DNA of 64,000 bases. It comes from UBA8079 sp965205535 (GTDB lineage Bacteria > Pseudomonadota > Alphaproteobacteria > UBA6615). This document shows positions 8,164-17,551 of the stretch, piece by piece. The stretch's first letter is position 1. Each line of letters begins with the position of its first letter. The notes below the pieces were generated by a model. The model had not been told where the DNA came from and searched no databases. It saw nothing but the letters and a program-made list of their open reading frames with translations. The stretch is from positions 992,001 through 1,056,000 of the forward strand of contig CBDBHH010000005.1 of NCBI GenBank assembly GCA_965205535.1. Reading direction: 5' to 3'. Position numbers and translations under genes: made by a program.

Positions 8164-9509
8164 TTACTGCGCGGCCTCGTCAGAGGCTGCAAAAAACCGG
8201 TTGTCCGGGCGCGGCAGGCCCAAGTTTTCGCGCAATGTCTTGCCCGCATATTCGGTGCGCAACAGCCCGCGCTGCTGAAGTTCGGGCACAACCCGGTCGA
8301 CGAACAGGTCCAGCCCCTCGGGCAGGAATGGGAACATGATCGTGAAACCGTCGCTCGCGCCGGTCTCGATCCATTCCTCCATCTCGTCGGCAATACTCTC
8401 GGCCGTTCCGACCATCGCCAGTCCTGAAAATCCACCCATCCGCTGCGCCAGTTGACGGACGGTCAGGTTCTCGCGTTCAGCCATTCTGATGGCCCGCTCG
8501 CGGCCGCTCTTGGACGCATTGCTTTCGGGAATCTCCGGCAGGGGACCATCGAGATCAAACGTCGACGCGTCATGCCCCAGAGAGATCGACAACGATGCAA
8601 TCGCGCTGTCGAGATGGACCTTCGAATCAAGAACCGCGCGCTTCTCTCTCGCTTCCTCGACGCTGTCGCCAACCACGACGAGGCAGGCGGGCAGTATCTT
8701 GAGGTGATCGGGATTACGCCCGAGTTTGGTCATCCGGCCCTTCACGTCGGCGTAGAATTCACGCCCCATCTCTATATTGCTCTGCGCCGCGAAGATGGCC
8801 TCGGCGGTTTCGGCAGCGAGCTGCCTTCCCGCCTCGGATCCCCCGCCTGAACAATCAGGGGCCAGCCCTGGACCGGGCGCGCCACATGCAGCGGCCCGTG
8901 CACGGAAAAGAATTCGCCCTTGTGATCCAGGGTGTGGAGCTTGTCGGGGTCGAAGAAGACCCCGGATTCCACGTCGCGGACAAAGGCATCGTCGGCCCAG
9001 CTGTCCCACAGGCCCGTTACAACGTCGTAGAATTCGCGCGCACGGCGGTATCGATCGCCATGATCGAGATGCTCCTCCAGCCCGAAATTCTTCGCCGCGT
9101 CAGGGTTCGAGGTTGTGACGATGTTCCAGCCCGCGCGCCCACCACTGATATGGTCGAGCGAGGCAAACCGGCGCGCCACGTGGAAGGGTTCGTCGAAAGA
9201 CGTCGAACCCGTCGCGATCAGGCCAAGATTCTCCGTCGCCATGGACAATGCCGACAGCAAGGTGAACGGCTCGAACGAAGTCGCCGTCGAACTGCGCTTC
9301 AACGCATCCATCGGCATGTTCAGCATCGCGAGATGATCGGCCATGAAGAAGGCGTCGAACTTCGCCTCTTCCAGGCGCTGGGCGAATTTCACAATCGCGG
9401 GGAAGTTGAAGTTGGCGTCGGGTGTACCGCCCGGGTAACGCCACGCACCGGTGTGGATGCTGATCGGGCGCATAAACGCCGCCAGATGCATTCGACCGTT
9501 GTCAGTCAT
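8164..9509 (-). pseudogene. LLM-class FMN-dependent monooxygenase (NtaA/SnaA/DszA type), frameshifted
   Basis: Two overlapping minus-strand frames together make one luciferase-like monooxygenase. The N-terminal part (9509 down to about 8842) has FMADHLAMLNMPMDALKRS, TGSTSFDEPFHVARRFASLD and SGGRAGWNIVTTSNPDAAKNFG. The C-terminal part, from about 8841 down, has AGRQLAAETAEAIFAAQSN and AMVGTAESIADEMEEW. The junction falls at a run of five C bases on the plus strand (8840-8844); one extra base there restores VQAGGSEAGRQLAA, the usual family reading. The family oxidises substrates such as nitrilotriacetate, pristinamycin precursors or organosulfur compounds with FMNH2 supplied by a partner reductase. 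Either a genuine single-base deletion or a sequencing error would explain the break. Confidence 0.85.
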
Positions 9510-9580
9510 GGCTACCTCATCGGATTCCGCTCGGAGACGGCGTATAAAATAGTCCCCCAGGCGATGAGGTCAAAACGACA

Positions 9581-11902
9581 TTACAGCGCACCAAACGCCG
9601 GCGGTGAAATGCGCCGCTTCGAGGCGGCCTCATAGGCCGAGGCAACCTTCAGGGAAATGTCCTCCATGCCCGGTTCTGCCCGGAAGGTCAGCGAGAAAGG
9701 CAGACCCGGTTCCGGTAGCTCCGTCGGGATATCGGAATGATGGCTCTCATAGCGGGTACCGTCCTCGGACAGCTTGAACATCGGGTCATAGACGGTCGTG
9801 ACAAAGCCGGCCGGAATCAGAATTTCCGTCAGGCCCGCATTGGGGCCATACAGCGATTCCAGTGCAAGGTTGTGTGGCCCGCCGGCCGGCTGTCCCGCAC
9901 CGCCGATGATTCCCGGTGCCCAGGGCGTGTGCAGGCGAACGAGGCAGTTGAGCTTGTTCTCGAGAATCACCATCATGTCGATACGGCGCAACAACTCGCG
10001 GAGCATGATCCGCTCATCCACGCCCTGGCGTTGCCCCAGCTTGTTGCGCGGATCCGGTGTCTCCTCCCAGTTCGCAAACCCGGCCCGGTGGTCGTCGCCC
10101 CAGAACTTTGAGCGCGCGTTCAGGTCCGACCAGGTCGCGAGCGTCTCCTCGAAGCCCATCGCCGCCCAGTCGGTGCTGCGCCGCATCAAATACTGGGCGA
10201 TGTGAAACTGGAAAGTGTGGGCCAACGCCTGGGGCTGGATGTTGCGAATGTCGAAGTCCGCGGGCGGCTCGATCCGTCCCTCCGACAGGCTGACGAAATA
10301 TTCTATCGGCGTCATATCGCCCGACCCGAACACCTTGCCAGGCGCGAACTCCGTCGGCTCGATCGCCGCCGCGAATTCGGGATAGAGCGGCGTGCCGTCG
10401 GGTTTCAGATAGAACATCAGATTTGGCATGAATATGCCGACCATGCGGCACAGCGCGGTTTGGAAATCCACCGTCATTTGTTCGCAGTCTGGATCGGGCG
10501 TCCAGCGCGCATGCCTGGATTCGACCAGCGTCGCCCCCAGTTTTCCGGCCAGAATCTCCTTGAGCTCGGCTGCCGCCGCGGTGGTGATCGGTCCCTCGGA
10601 CTTGGAACCCGGCGTCGGGATCATTGATTCCCGGATGACGCCGATGCGCATGCCCGAGAGCGACCCCGCGCCGCCACCCGCGATGTGTTTGGCATAACCA
10701 TCGAGCACACCGGAACGCGGCACAGCCGTCCACGGATCACGCGGGTCGTAGTAGCCGTCCTCGGGATCCTTCAGCGCATCCAGTACTTTGGCGGAATCCT
10801 CGACCCTTCGGCACAGGATTCCCGTGCGATCACACTGGATGTCGGCACCGATCGCGTTACCGTGGAACGAGATCATCGCCTTGTGGGGCAGGATCAGTGC
10901 GACGGAGTTGTGGTTCGCCGGCCCACGTGTTGACGCCCGCGTCTCTTCACCGAGGCTGGCCATCACCAGATTCGCCGATACCGACACACCGGACCCGGAA
11001 GACGAGCCCAGGGAGGCCGCGCGGGTCGTGTCATAAGGGTTCGCCGGATTTCCGGCCCATGTCGATCGCTGATAGCCGAGCGTCGACGGCAAGATCTTGT
11101 CCGGCTTGTGCGCGCCGCCGGGATCGCCGGCCCGGCCGTTATACTCGGTCAGCACAGCCTTGGCGAAAATGATCGCGCCCTTGTTGCGCAGCTGCTCGAC
11201 CAGGGTGTGATCGCGCGCGGGGAAGTCGATGTCGTAGGCGGCGTCCGCGCCGCCCGTCGAGCGCATGTCCTTGGTGTCGAAGGGATCCTTGAACGAGAAG
11301 ACGACGCCATACATGAGCATCGCCTCGAGATCCGGGTCGCTCCCGTATTCGGCGTCGAGTTCGGCGGCGCGCTCCAGCGCATCCGGCATCTGCCTGAACA
11401 TCTCACACACGGGTGGCGCACCGGCCGGAAGTGGGCCTTCCGACGGGTGCCGGTCGAAATCTCCCTTGCAGGTGACCGAGCGTTCGCCGCGGACGTTCAG
11501 TGTCTGTAGTGCGTTGAGCTGTCCGCCATTGGGGATTCCCCGGAGCATACCGAACTGCTGGGACACATCGGAATCCGACGCCGTCGCTTCCATGCGGCCG
11601 AATTCGAGCGGCGGACCGACATACTTGTCGAGGTCGGGCAAAACATCAGACGCCGCGACCGTCTCCGTGGGGAATGCCAGTGCCGCGCCGGCGCGCACCG
11701 CCCCGGTCGCCTCCGGGACCGGCATGCCGTCTTCGGTGGTAAGCATGCTGGCGACGCCGTTATAGGCCTTGGCCCGATCGATATACTGCTGCACCACCGC
11801 GACCAATGTCGTGCTGCCATCGCGGATGGCGGCGTGCAGATCATCGATCGTCGCCTCAACCACATCGAACGAAGCGGCGGCTTTTCCTGTGTCTTTGGCC
11901 AT
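9581..11902 (-). CDS. Large amidase-signature family hydrolase
   Basis: A 773-residue amidase-signature protein, longer than the usual 450-550 residues because of insertions around the core. The catalytic Lys lies in VVFSFKDPFDT, the cis-Ser in LGSSSGSGVSVSANLVMASL, and the nucleophilic Ser in the block GEETRASTRGPANHNSV, where the usual Gly-Gly-Ser is RAS. The ATG at 11902 is preferred because GGGGA lies six bases upstream. No signal peptide is seen, so it is likely cytoplasmic. It faces a TRAP transporter operon across a 268-bp divergent region, which suggests it may hydrolyse an amide whose product or substrate that transporter imports. The exact substrate is unknown. Confidence 0.82.
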   Translation of the reverse strand: MAKDTGKAAASFDVVEATIDDLHAAIRDGSTTLVAVVQQYIDRAKAYNGVASMLTTEDGMPVPEATGAVRAGAALAFPTETVAASDVLPDLDKYVGPPLEFGRMEATASDSDVSQQFGMLRGIPNGGQLNALQTLNVRGERSVTCKGDFDRHPSEGPLPAGAPPVCEMFRQMPDALERAAELDAEYGSDPDLEAMLMYGVVFSFKDPFDTKDMRSTGGADAAYDIDFPARDHTLVEQLRNKGAIIFAKAVLTEYNGRAGDPGGAHKPDKILPSTLGYQRSTWAGNPANPYDTTRAASLGSSSGSGVSVSANLVMASLGEETRASTRGPANHNSVALILPHKAMISFHGNAIGADIQCDRTGILCRRVEDSAKVLDALKDPEDGYYDPRDPWTAVPRSGVLDGYAKHIAGGGAGSLSGMRIGVIRESMIPTPGSKSEGPITTAAAAELKEILAGKLGATLVESRHARWTPDPDCEQMTVDFQTALCRMVGIFMPNLMFYLKPDGTPLYPEFAAAIEPTEFAPGKVFGSGDMTPIEYFVSLSEGRIEPPADFDIRNIQPQALAHTFQFHIAQYLMRRSTDWAAMGFEETLATWSDLNARSKFWGDDHRAGFANWEETPDPRNKLGQRQGVDERIMLRELLRRIDMMVILENKLNCLVRLHTPWAPGIIGGAGQPAGGPHNLALESLYGPNAGLTEILIPAGFVTTVYDPMFKLSEDGTRYESHHSDIPTELPEPGLPFSLTFRAEPGMEDISLKVASAYEAASKRRISPPAFGAL

Positions 11903-11922
11903 GATTTTCCCCAGTCCCATTT

Positions 11923-11936
11923 TTCCAATAGTGGAA
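11923..11936. promoter_or_regulatory. Inverted repeat TTCCA-N4-TGGAA, operator candidate
   Basis: A perfect 5-bp inverted repeat TTCCAATAGTGGAA lies 21 bp upstream of the amidase start, in the divergent region shared with the TRAP transporter. The shape is reminiscent of IclR-type operators (TGGAA and TTCCA arms), and an IclR regulator is present at the left edge of the window. The link is inference; 5-bp arms can occur by chance. Confidence 0.35.
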
Positions 11937-12170
11937 TGGATGGGGGCAAAAATCCAGCCGGGACAAACGATGAATTCGGCCCCTTGTGACGGTGATTTGC
12001 GTACAGTTGTGCCTGCGCGGATCAGGTATCTCATGCAGATGAGTCGCCGGGACCGTCGCATTGGTCTAGTCTTATATAACTATAACGTCGGGTGGCGCGC
12101 GAACGCGTGAACCATCCCGCCAAAATTCAACACGTTATCCATCCGTCGCATTACCCTGGGAGGAACCGCG

Positions 12171-13256
12171 ATGAAATACCTGAAGAACCTGAAAATGGCC
12201 CTCGCCGCCGGCACGATCGCCGGCTCGATGGTCGCCGCGAGCGCCCCGTCGGTCGCGGACACGATCAACATCCGCATCGCGTCCGGCCATCCGCCGACCG
12301 TCGTCTATGCGGGCCTGATGAAGAATTTCTTCCAGCCCGAGCTGAAGAAGGCGATCGAAGCCAAGACCGATCACACGGTCAACTTCATCGAGGGTTACAG
12401 CGGCTCCATCGTCAAGGTGTTCGACACCTTCGAAGGCGTTCAGAACGGCGTCGTCGACATCGGCGGCTTCTGCTACTGCTTCGAGGCCTCCAAGCTGCCG
12501 ATGCACGCGTTCCAGATCATGCTGCCCTTCGGCACCATGGATCCGGTCCAGAGTGTCGCGGCGGCTGCCGAGATCTATGGCAAGTATCCGAGCCTGGCCA
12601 AGCGCTTCCAGGGCTTCGATCAGACCCTGATCGCCATCATCGGCGACGGCGGCTACAACCTCGGCACCAACTTCCCGTGGAAGAAGCTCGAAGACCTCAA
12701 GGGTCACAAGATCCTGGGTGCGGGCCTCAACCTGAACTGGATGGAGCAGGCCGGCATCGGCATCGTTCCGGTCACCGACGGTCTTCCGGGCTGGTACCAG
12801 AAGATCAAGACGGGTGTTGCCGAAGGCGGCATCATGTTCCCGAGCGCCTGGGGTCCTGTGTTCAAGCTGCATGAAGTCGGCAAGTACTACACGACCATCG
12901 GCTTCGGCTCGATCACCTGGCATGGCCTGACGGTCAACAACCGGTTCTGGGATCGTCTCCCGGCCGACGCCAAGCCGATCGTCCAGGAAGTGGCTGGTCG
13001 TTTCCAGGCCCTCACCGGCACTGGCAACAAGGCCGGTTACGAGAAGGACATGAAGTGGCTGCGTGAAAACATCACGGTCACCGATCTGCCTGCCGACGTG
13101 CGTCAGGGCTGGGCCGAGGGTCTGGCTCACTGGCCGCAGAAGCATGCCGACGAACTGGAAGGCAAAGGCTTCTCGGCCAAGGCCATTCTCAACGACTACC
13201 TGGCCGCTGCCGAGAAGCAAGGCTACAAATGGCCGGTTCGCTACTCCATCAAGTAG
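12171..13256 (+). CDS. TRAP transporter substrate-binding protein, DctP family
   Basis: A 361-residue periplasmic binding protein. A Sec signal peptide is clear at residues 1-30, a Lys-rich start then a hydrophobic core ending ASAPSVAD. Next comes the mature start TINIRIASGHPP and the central signature region with WYQKIKTGVAEGGIMFPSAW. GGAGGAA precedes the ATG. DctP proteins capture carboxylates or other acids and deliver them to the DctQM permease encoded immediately downstream. The gene is oddly rich in preferred codons, consistent with high expression. A stem-loop in the gap to dctQ may set its higher mRNA level. Confidence 0.92.
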   Translation: MKYLKNLKMALAAGTIAGSMVAASAPSVADTINIRIASGHPPTVVYAGLMKNFFQPELKKAIEAKTDHTVNFIEGYSGSIVKVFDTFEGVQNGVVDIGGFCYCFEASKLPMHAFQIMLPFGTMDPVQSVAAAAEIYGKYPSLAKRFQGFDQTLIAIIGDGGYNLGTNFPWKKLEDLKGHKILGAGLNLNWMEQAGIGIVPVTDGLPGWYQKIKTGVAEGGIMFPSAWGPVFKLHEVGKYYTTIGFGSITWHGLTVNNRFWDRLPADAKPIVQEVAGRFQALTGTGNKAGYEKDMKWLRENITVTDLPADVRQGWAEGLAHWPQKHADELEGKGFSAKAILNDYLAAAEKQGYKWPVRYSIK

Positions 13257-13295
13257 CGACCGGAGGTATCGGCCAGAGCCGATATGACTGAATAG

Positions 13296-13329
13296 CCGGC
13301 TGGGGCCCTGCAACGGGGTTTCCAGCCGG
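13296..13329 (+). promoter_or_regulatory. Intercistronic stem-loop between dctP and dctQ genes
   Basis: CCGGCTGG (13296-13303) pairs perfectly with CCAGCCGG (13322-13329), and an inner CCC/GGG can extend the hairpin. There is no U tract, so it is not a classical terminator. Hairpins at this place in binding-protein operons often stabilise the upstream message or attenuate permease expression, which would fit the 160-bp gap here. Confidence 0.5.
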
Positions 13330-13416
13330 TCGTTCATTGGGCCCGGCACGCATCCGGTGACCCGAACACCCCTTCCGGAAATGGATGCGCCACAATGCAT
13401 CCGAGGGAAGATCGAA

Positions 13417-13944
13417 ATGAACCTGATTACCTTCAGCGACCGCATCTCAAAATTCCTGATGATTGTGGCCGCCCTTTGGGCCTTCGGCCTCACATTCATG
13501 ATTCTCGCGGACGTCATTGGCCGCGGCGCGTTCGCCGCGCCGATCAATGGCACCACGGAACTGGTCACGGCCTCGATTGTGATTATCGTATTCCTGCAGG
13601 CTGGCTACGCCATTCGCAGCCGCTCGATGCTGCGCGCGGATTTCCTGGTGGTGCATATGCCCCCCAAGGTCCAGCGCGTGCTCGCGGCCATCGGCTATCT
13701 GCTTGGTGCGGCCTTCTTCCTGATGATCATCACCGGCGGATGGGCGGAGAGCATCAGCTCCTTCGTCGAGGGCGAGTATGAAGGCGAAGGCGCGCTCCGC
13801 GTCCCCTCCTGGCCCGCCCGATGGACGGTCATCGGCGGTAGCGCTCTCGCTCTGCTGAACTATCTCGTGATGGCCTATGTCGACCTCTTCAAACCCGAAT
13901 TGCTGGATTCAGAAGTGGATCCGGACGCGCCGCCGCAGCACTAG
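13417..13944 (+). CDS. TRAP transporter small permease, DctQ family
   Basis: A 175-residue membrane protein with four hydrophobic segments. The DctQ hallmark lies between helices 1 and 2: FMILADVIGRGAFAAPINGT, then TELVTASIVIIVFLQAGYA with the following RSRSMLRADF. ATG 13417 has GAGGGAAG upstream, whereas an earlier in-frame ATG would add 20 polar residues. It forms the permease with the large DctM subunit, encoded 27 bp downstream, and uses a sodium gradient for uptake. Confidence 0.9.
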   Translation: MNLITFSDRISKFLMIVAALWAFGLTFMILADVIGRGAFAAPINGTTELVTASIVIIVFLQAGYAIRSRSMLRADFLVVHMPPKVQRVLAAIGYLLGAAFFLMIITGGWAESISSFVEGEYEGEGALRVPSWPARWTVIGGSALALLNYLVMAYVDLFKPELLDSEVDPDAPPQH

Positions 13945-13971
13945 CGCAGCGACGAATAAGGAACCACTGAC

Positions 13972-15339
13972 GTGTTCGAAGCCAATATCGCAATTCTGCT
14001 GATCGTGTGCCTGATCGCCCTGGTGGCCATCGGCGTACACATCGCCATCGCCCTGGGCATGACCAGTGCGCTGGGCATATTCCTGGTGACGGGGGCCGAC
14101 AGTTACGCCTTCAACACCGTCCAGCGCATGCTGGCCGCGACCGCCTATGAGGCGATCCGCGAGTTCGTGTTCGCCGTGATACCCCTGTTCCTGCTGATGG
14201 GTGAATTCATCAGCAAGTCGGGTACCGTGACGGACGTCTATCGCGGGGTGAACCGGATGCTGCGCCGACTGCCCGGCCGACTGGGTATTGCCACGGTCAT
14301 CGGCAACGCGCTGTTTTCATTCGTGACCGGTGTCAGCATCGCATCCGCCGCCACCTTCTCACGCATCGCTTACCCGGAAATGCGGCGGTTCGGCTATCAC
14401 CCGGGCTTTGCGCTCGGCACCGTGGCCGGCTCCAGTTGCCTGGGCATGCTCATCCCGCCCAGCGTTCTGATGATCGTCTGGGGCATCCTGACCGAGCAAT
14501 CGATCGGCCAGCTCTTCGCCGGCGGCGTTCTGCCCGGCCTGATGCTGACGTCCATGTTCATTATGTATGTTTTCGCCATGGCGCTCCTGAAGCCCAGTGT
14601 GGTTGGCGTCGGCGTGGTCCAGAACCCGGGTGCGCTGGCAGCCGGTCCGGGCGACGAAGAGCCGGAAGTTTCGACCACCCAGTTCCTGATCAGCCTGTTC
14701 GGCATCGTCGCGGTGATCGTCGCCGTGCTGGGCGGCATCTGGTTCGGCATCTTCTCACCGACCGAGGGTGCGGGCGCAGGTGCCTTTATCGGCCTCGTCC
14801 TGGCCCTCATCAAGGGCATGAGATTCCGTGGCTTCATCGACGCCGTGCTGTCGGTGGGCAAGACTTCGGCGCCGATCCTGTTGCTGCTGGTCGCCGCCTC
14901 GCTCTATTCGCGGACACTCGCCATGACCGGTATGGCGAACGCCATCGAGAGCCTGTTCATCGGCTCGGGCATGGAACCGTGGATGATCATCGCCGTGATG
15001 GTGCTGATCTGGTTCGCACTGGGCATGATCATCGATTCGATCTCGATCATGCTGCTGACCGCCGCGATCTTCTCGCCGATCGCCATCCAGCTGGGCTTCG
15101 ATCCGATTGCCTTCGCCATCATCGCCATCATCGCCATCGAGGCCGGGTTGCTCACGCCGCCCTTTGGGTTATTGGTCTACACGGTCAAATCGGCGATTCA
15201 GGATATCGATCCCGAAATGAACGTGATGACCATCTTCAAGAGCTCGATCCCCTACTGGATCATCATGCTCGTTGCGATGGCCCTCATCGTCCGCTTCCCG
15301 GAGATCGCGACGGTATTGCCCAACGCGCTGTTCCCGTAG
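13972..15339 (+). CDS. TRAP transporter large permease, DctM family
   Basis: A 455-residue, about 12-helix membrane protein that forms the translocation path. Visible landmarks are GVHIAIALGMTSALGIF at the N-terminus, RLPGRLGIATVIGNALFSFVTG, SSCLGMLIPPSVLMIVWGIL and the late EAGLLTPPFGLLVYTVKS. It starts with GTG preceded by AAGGAA and ends just before a strong intrinsic terminator, closing the dctP-dctQ-dctM operon. Confidence 0.93.
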   Translation: MFEANIAILLIVCLIALVAIGVHIAIALGMTSALGIFLVTGADSYAFNTVQRMLAATAYEAIREFVFAVIPLFLLMGEFISKSGTVTDVYRGVNRMLRRLPGRLGIATVIGNALFSFVTGVSIASAATFSRIAYPEMRRFGYHPGFALGTVAGSSCLGMLIPPSVLMIVWGILTEQSIGQLFAGGVLPGLMLTSMFIMYVFAMALLKPSVVGVGVVQNPGALAAGPGDEEPEVSTTQFLISLFGIVAVIVAVLGGIWFGIFSPTEGAGAGAFIGLVLALIKGMRFRGFIDAVLSVGKTSAPILLLLVAASLYSRTLAMTGMANAIESLFIGSGMEPWMIIAVMVLIWFALGMIIDSISIMLLTAAIFSPIAIQLGFDPIAFAIIAIIAIEAGLLTPPFGLLVYTVKSAIQDIDPEMNVMTIFKSSIPYWIIMLVAMALIVRFPEIATVLPNALFP

Positions 15340-15368
15340 CCGCACAGTAAAACAATCGCGTACAAGAA

Positions 15369-15397
15369 AAGCCGTCGGGTTCGCCCGACGGCTTTTT
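15369..15397 (+). terminator. Intrinsic terminator after the TRAP operon
   Basis: A perfect hairpin GCCGTCGGG / CCCGACGGC with a four-base TTCG loop, followed by TTTTT. It lies 30 bp behind the dctM stop and 20 bp before the next start, so it separates the TRAP operon from the sugar isomerase-like gene, at least partly. Confidence 0.9.
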
Positions 15398-15417
15398 CAT
15401 TCTGTAGGGACGAAAAG

Positions 15418-16257
15418 ATGGAAATCGCACCGGCAAACTTCGCCATGCACCAGGGCACCACCGAGCGCCAGTGGGGTTTCGTCGAATCGATCGAAGGCTA
15501 TGCCCGCCACGGCATCCGCGCGGTCACCGTGCGCCGCTCGTTGGTCGAGGAACATGGTGTCACGAGAGCGGCGAAACTGATCTCCGATGCCGGGTTGAAA
15601 GTCCTGGGCGTGTCGCGCTGCGCTTCCCTGACGGAAGACGACCCAACAAAGATTGCGGCGAACCATGACGAGAACATCCGCGCCATCGCGCTGGCGGCCG
15701 AGCTGCAGGCCACGAACCTGGCGATGATCTCCAGCGGCCTGCCGGCGGGCTCGAACAACCTGGCCGGTGCCCGATCCCGCGCCCGCGACGCGGTCGCCCG
15801 GCTCCTGCCCGAGGCCCGCGCAGCGGGCGTGACCCTTGGGCTGGAGGCGATCCACCCCATGCGGGTGGCGAGCGGCTGCATCTGGAGCACTGTGGCCCAG
15901 GCCAACGCCGTGTGCGAAGAACTGGGCGACGGCACCGGTCTGATCGTGGATGCCTACCATGTCTGGTGGGACCCGGACCTGGAGGATTCGATCCGGGCCG
16001 CACATGGAAGAATTGTGTCGTTCCAGATAAGCGACTGGCTGCGCGACACGACAGCAGCCGACGGGTCGGACCGGGGCATGCCCGGCGACGGGGTGATCCC
16101 CCTGCGTGAATTGAGTGAGCAAGTCCGCCACGCGGGCTTCGACGGCTATGACGAGCTGGAACTCTTCTCGGAACGCAACTGGTGGCAGCGCGACCCCGAT
16201 GAGGTGATCGACGTTGCGATCACGCGCCATCGCGAGATTTTCGGGGATGAGTCCTAG
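15418..16257 (+). CDS. Sugar phosphate isomerase/epimerase family TIM-barrel protein
   Basis: A 279-residue xylose isomerase-like (AP endonuclease 2 superfamily) barrel. Likely metal ligands are visible in GLEAIHP (Glu near 141), LIVDAYHVWWDPD (Asp and His near 179-182) and DELELFSERNWW near the end (Glu). These enzymes isomerise or epimerise small hydroxy-acids and sugars. Its position directly behind a TRAP transporter suggests that it processes the imported compound. Substrate unknown. Confidence 0.8.
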   Translation: MEIAPANFAMHQGTTERQWGFVESIEGYARHGIRAVTVRRSLVEEHGVTRAAKLISDAGLKVLGVSRCASLTEDDPTKIAANHDENIRAIALAAELQATNLAMISSGLPAGSNNLAGARSRARDAVARLLPEARAAGVTLGLEAIHPMRVASGCIWSTVAQANAVCEELGDGTGLIVDAYHVWWDPDLEDSIRAAHGRIVSFQISDWLRDTTAADGSDRGMPGDGVIPLRELSEQVRHAGFDGYDELELFSERNWWQRDPDEVIDVAITRHREIFGDES

Positions 16258-16271
16258 CCGCTCAAAACGAA

Positions 16272-16297
16272 AAAGCCGCCGGATCACCCGGCGGCTT
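16272..16297 (-). terminator. Intrinsic terminator between convergent genes
   Basis: A GCCGCCGG / CCGGCGGC hairpin with a short loop. Read on the minus strand it is followed by TTTTTCGTTTT, so it best serves the leftward amidohydrolase gene. On the plus strand only a weak T tract follows, so it may also help end the isomerase transcript. Confidence 0.8.
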
Positions 16298-16327
16298 CTA
16301 CGCATTCTGTGATGTTTCCGCCGCGCG

Positions 16328-17440
16328 CTAGCTCCAGTTCTCCTGGGGTGTTGCACGCGCGAAGTCGTTGACGTCGACCTTGAGCAGGCCGGCGGAGTTG
16401 AGACCGCACATCGCTTCCTTGTCGGCCATCGAGTGACCGTCCAGGCCCATGATGTGCTCGGTCGGATCATAGTCGGCCATGTCGAACGGATAGTCCGTGC
16501 CGAGACAGATCTTGTCGGCGCCGTATTTCCGGATCAGGAAATCGAGCTGGTCGTTCGAGAACACGGTGGTATCGAAATACATGTTCTTGAGATAGCTCGT
16601 CGGCGGCTGGTCGATGTGCAGGCAGCAATCCTCGCGCTGGCCCCAGGCATGGTCCATGCGCGCGGCATAGGCCGCCACGAAGGCACCACCATGCACGGCG
16701 ACGATCTTCAGGCCCGGATAGCGGGCGAGCACGCCGTCGAAGATCAGATAGTGGATCGCGACCGTCGTATCGAGCGGGTTGCCGATGATGTTGGTCAGGT
16801 AATGGGCGCCGAAACGCTCGCTGGCAAATGATGTCGGGTGCAGCAGGATCGGGATGTCGAGTGCCTCGCACTTCGCCCAGAAGGGCTCGAGACGTTCGGC
16901 CGAGAGTTCGTCCTGGCCGATCTGGGCACCGATCTGGATGCCCTTGAAGCCGAGCTCGTTAATCAGCCGGTCCAGCTCCGCAAGCGCCATGTCCGTGTTC
17001 TGCAGGGGCACCGTACCGAGGCCGATGAGCCGATCCGGCGCCTGGGAGACCGCATTCGCGATGTTGTCGTTGACCTTCTGGGCCGTTTCCTGGCCCAGCG
17101 CGTCGGGCGCGTCATAGTGCATCTGCGGCGGCTGCGGAGAAATCGCCATCACGTCGACGCACATCTTGTCCATGTCCGCGAGGCGCTTGGTCACGCCGAC
17201 CAGCTCTTCGTGGCGATCCTCGTTCTGCTTCTTGCTCAGCTCACGGGTCAGCGGGCTGGCATACTTGACCGCGTCGAGGGACATGGCCGGGACATGCTTG
17301 CGCACCTCTTCGTCCACCCCTTCGGTCATGATGTGACCATGGATGTCGACGATCAGCGTATCGGGACGCTTGTAATGGTCGGGATGCTCCCGGCCCGCGC
17401 TGGGACCATAGGGATCGATATTTGCAACATTGCCGGCCAT
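16328..17440 (-). CDS. Amidohydrolase 2 family protein (ACMSD-like decarboxylase)
   Basis: A 370-residue metal-dependent hydrolase/decarboxylase of the aminocarboxymuconate-semialdehyde decarboxylase (ACMSD) group. Features are the metal motif DIHGH near residue 33, DVMAISPQPP, a His in LLHPTSF, VAVHGGAFVAAYAARMDHAW, and the late Asp motif CLGTDYPFDMAD. GGAGG precedes the ATG by eight bases. Members decarboxylate or hydrate aromatic-pathway intermediates. A paralogue of the same type lies at 25445-26527, and both sit in a region rich in transport and redox enzymes. The substrate is not determined. Confidence 0.87.
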   Translation of the reverse strand: MAGNVANIDPYGPSAGREHPDHYKRPDTLIVDIHGHIMTEGVDEEVRKHVPAMSLDAVKYASPLTRELSKKQNEDRHEELVGVTKRLADMDKMCVDVMAISPQPPQMHYDAPDALGQETAQKVNDNIANAVSQAPDRLIGLGTVPLQNTDMALAELDRLINELGFKGIQIGAQIGQDELSAERLEPFWAKCEALDIPILLHPTSFASERFGAHYLTNIIGNPLDTTVAIHYLIFDGVLARYPGLKIVAVHGGAFVAAYAARMDHAWGQREDCCLHIDQPPTSYLKNMYFDTTVFSNDQLDFLIRKYGADKICLGTDYPFDMADYDPTEHIMGLDGHSMADKEAMCGLNSAGLLKVDVNDFARATPQENWS

Positions 17441-17551
17441 AGCCGCGCCTCCAATTTTTCTTTTTGTGGAATTCGAAAGGGGGGTGTCCCAAACGGGGCG
17501 CGTCAGGTCAAGCGCAACTTGGTGACAGATACCCCGGCATAACGGCCAAAC

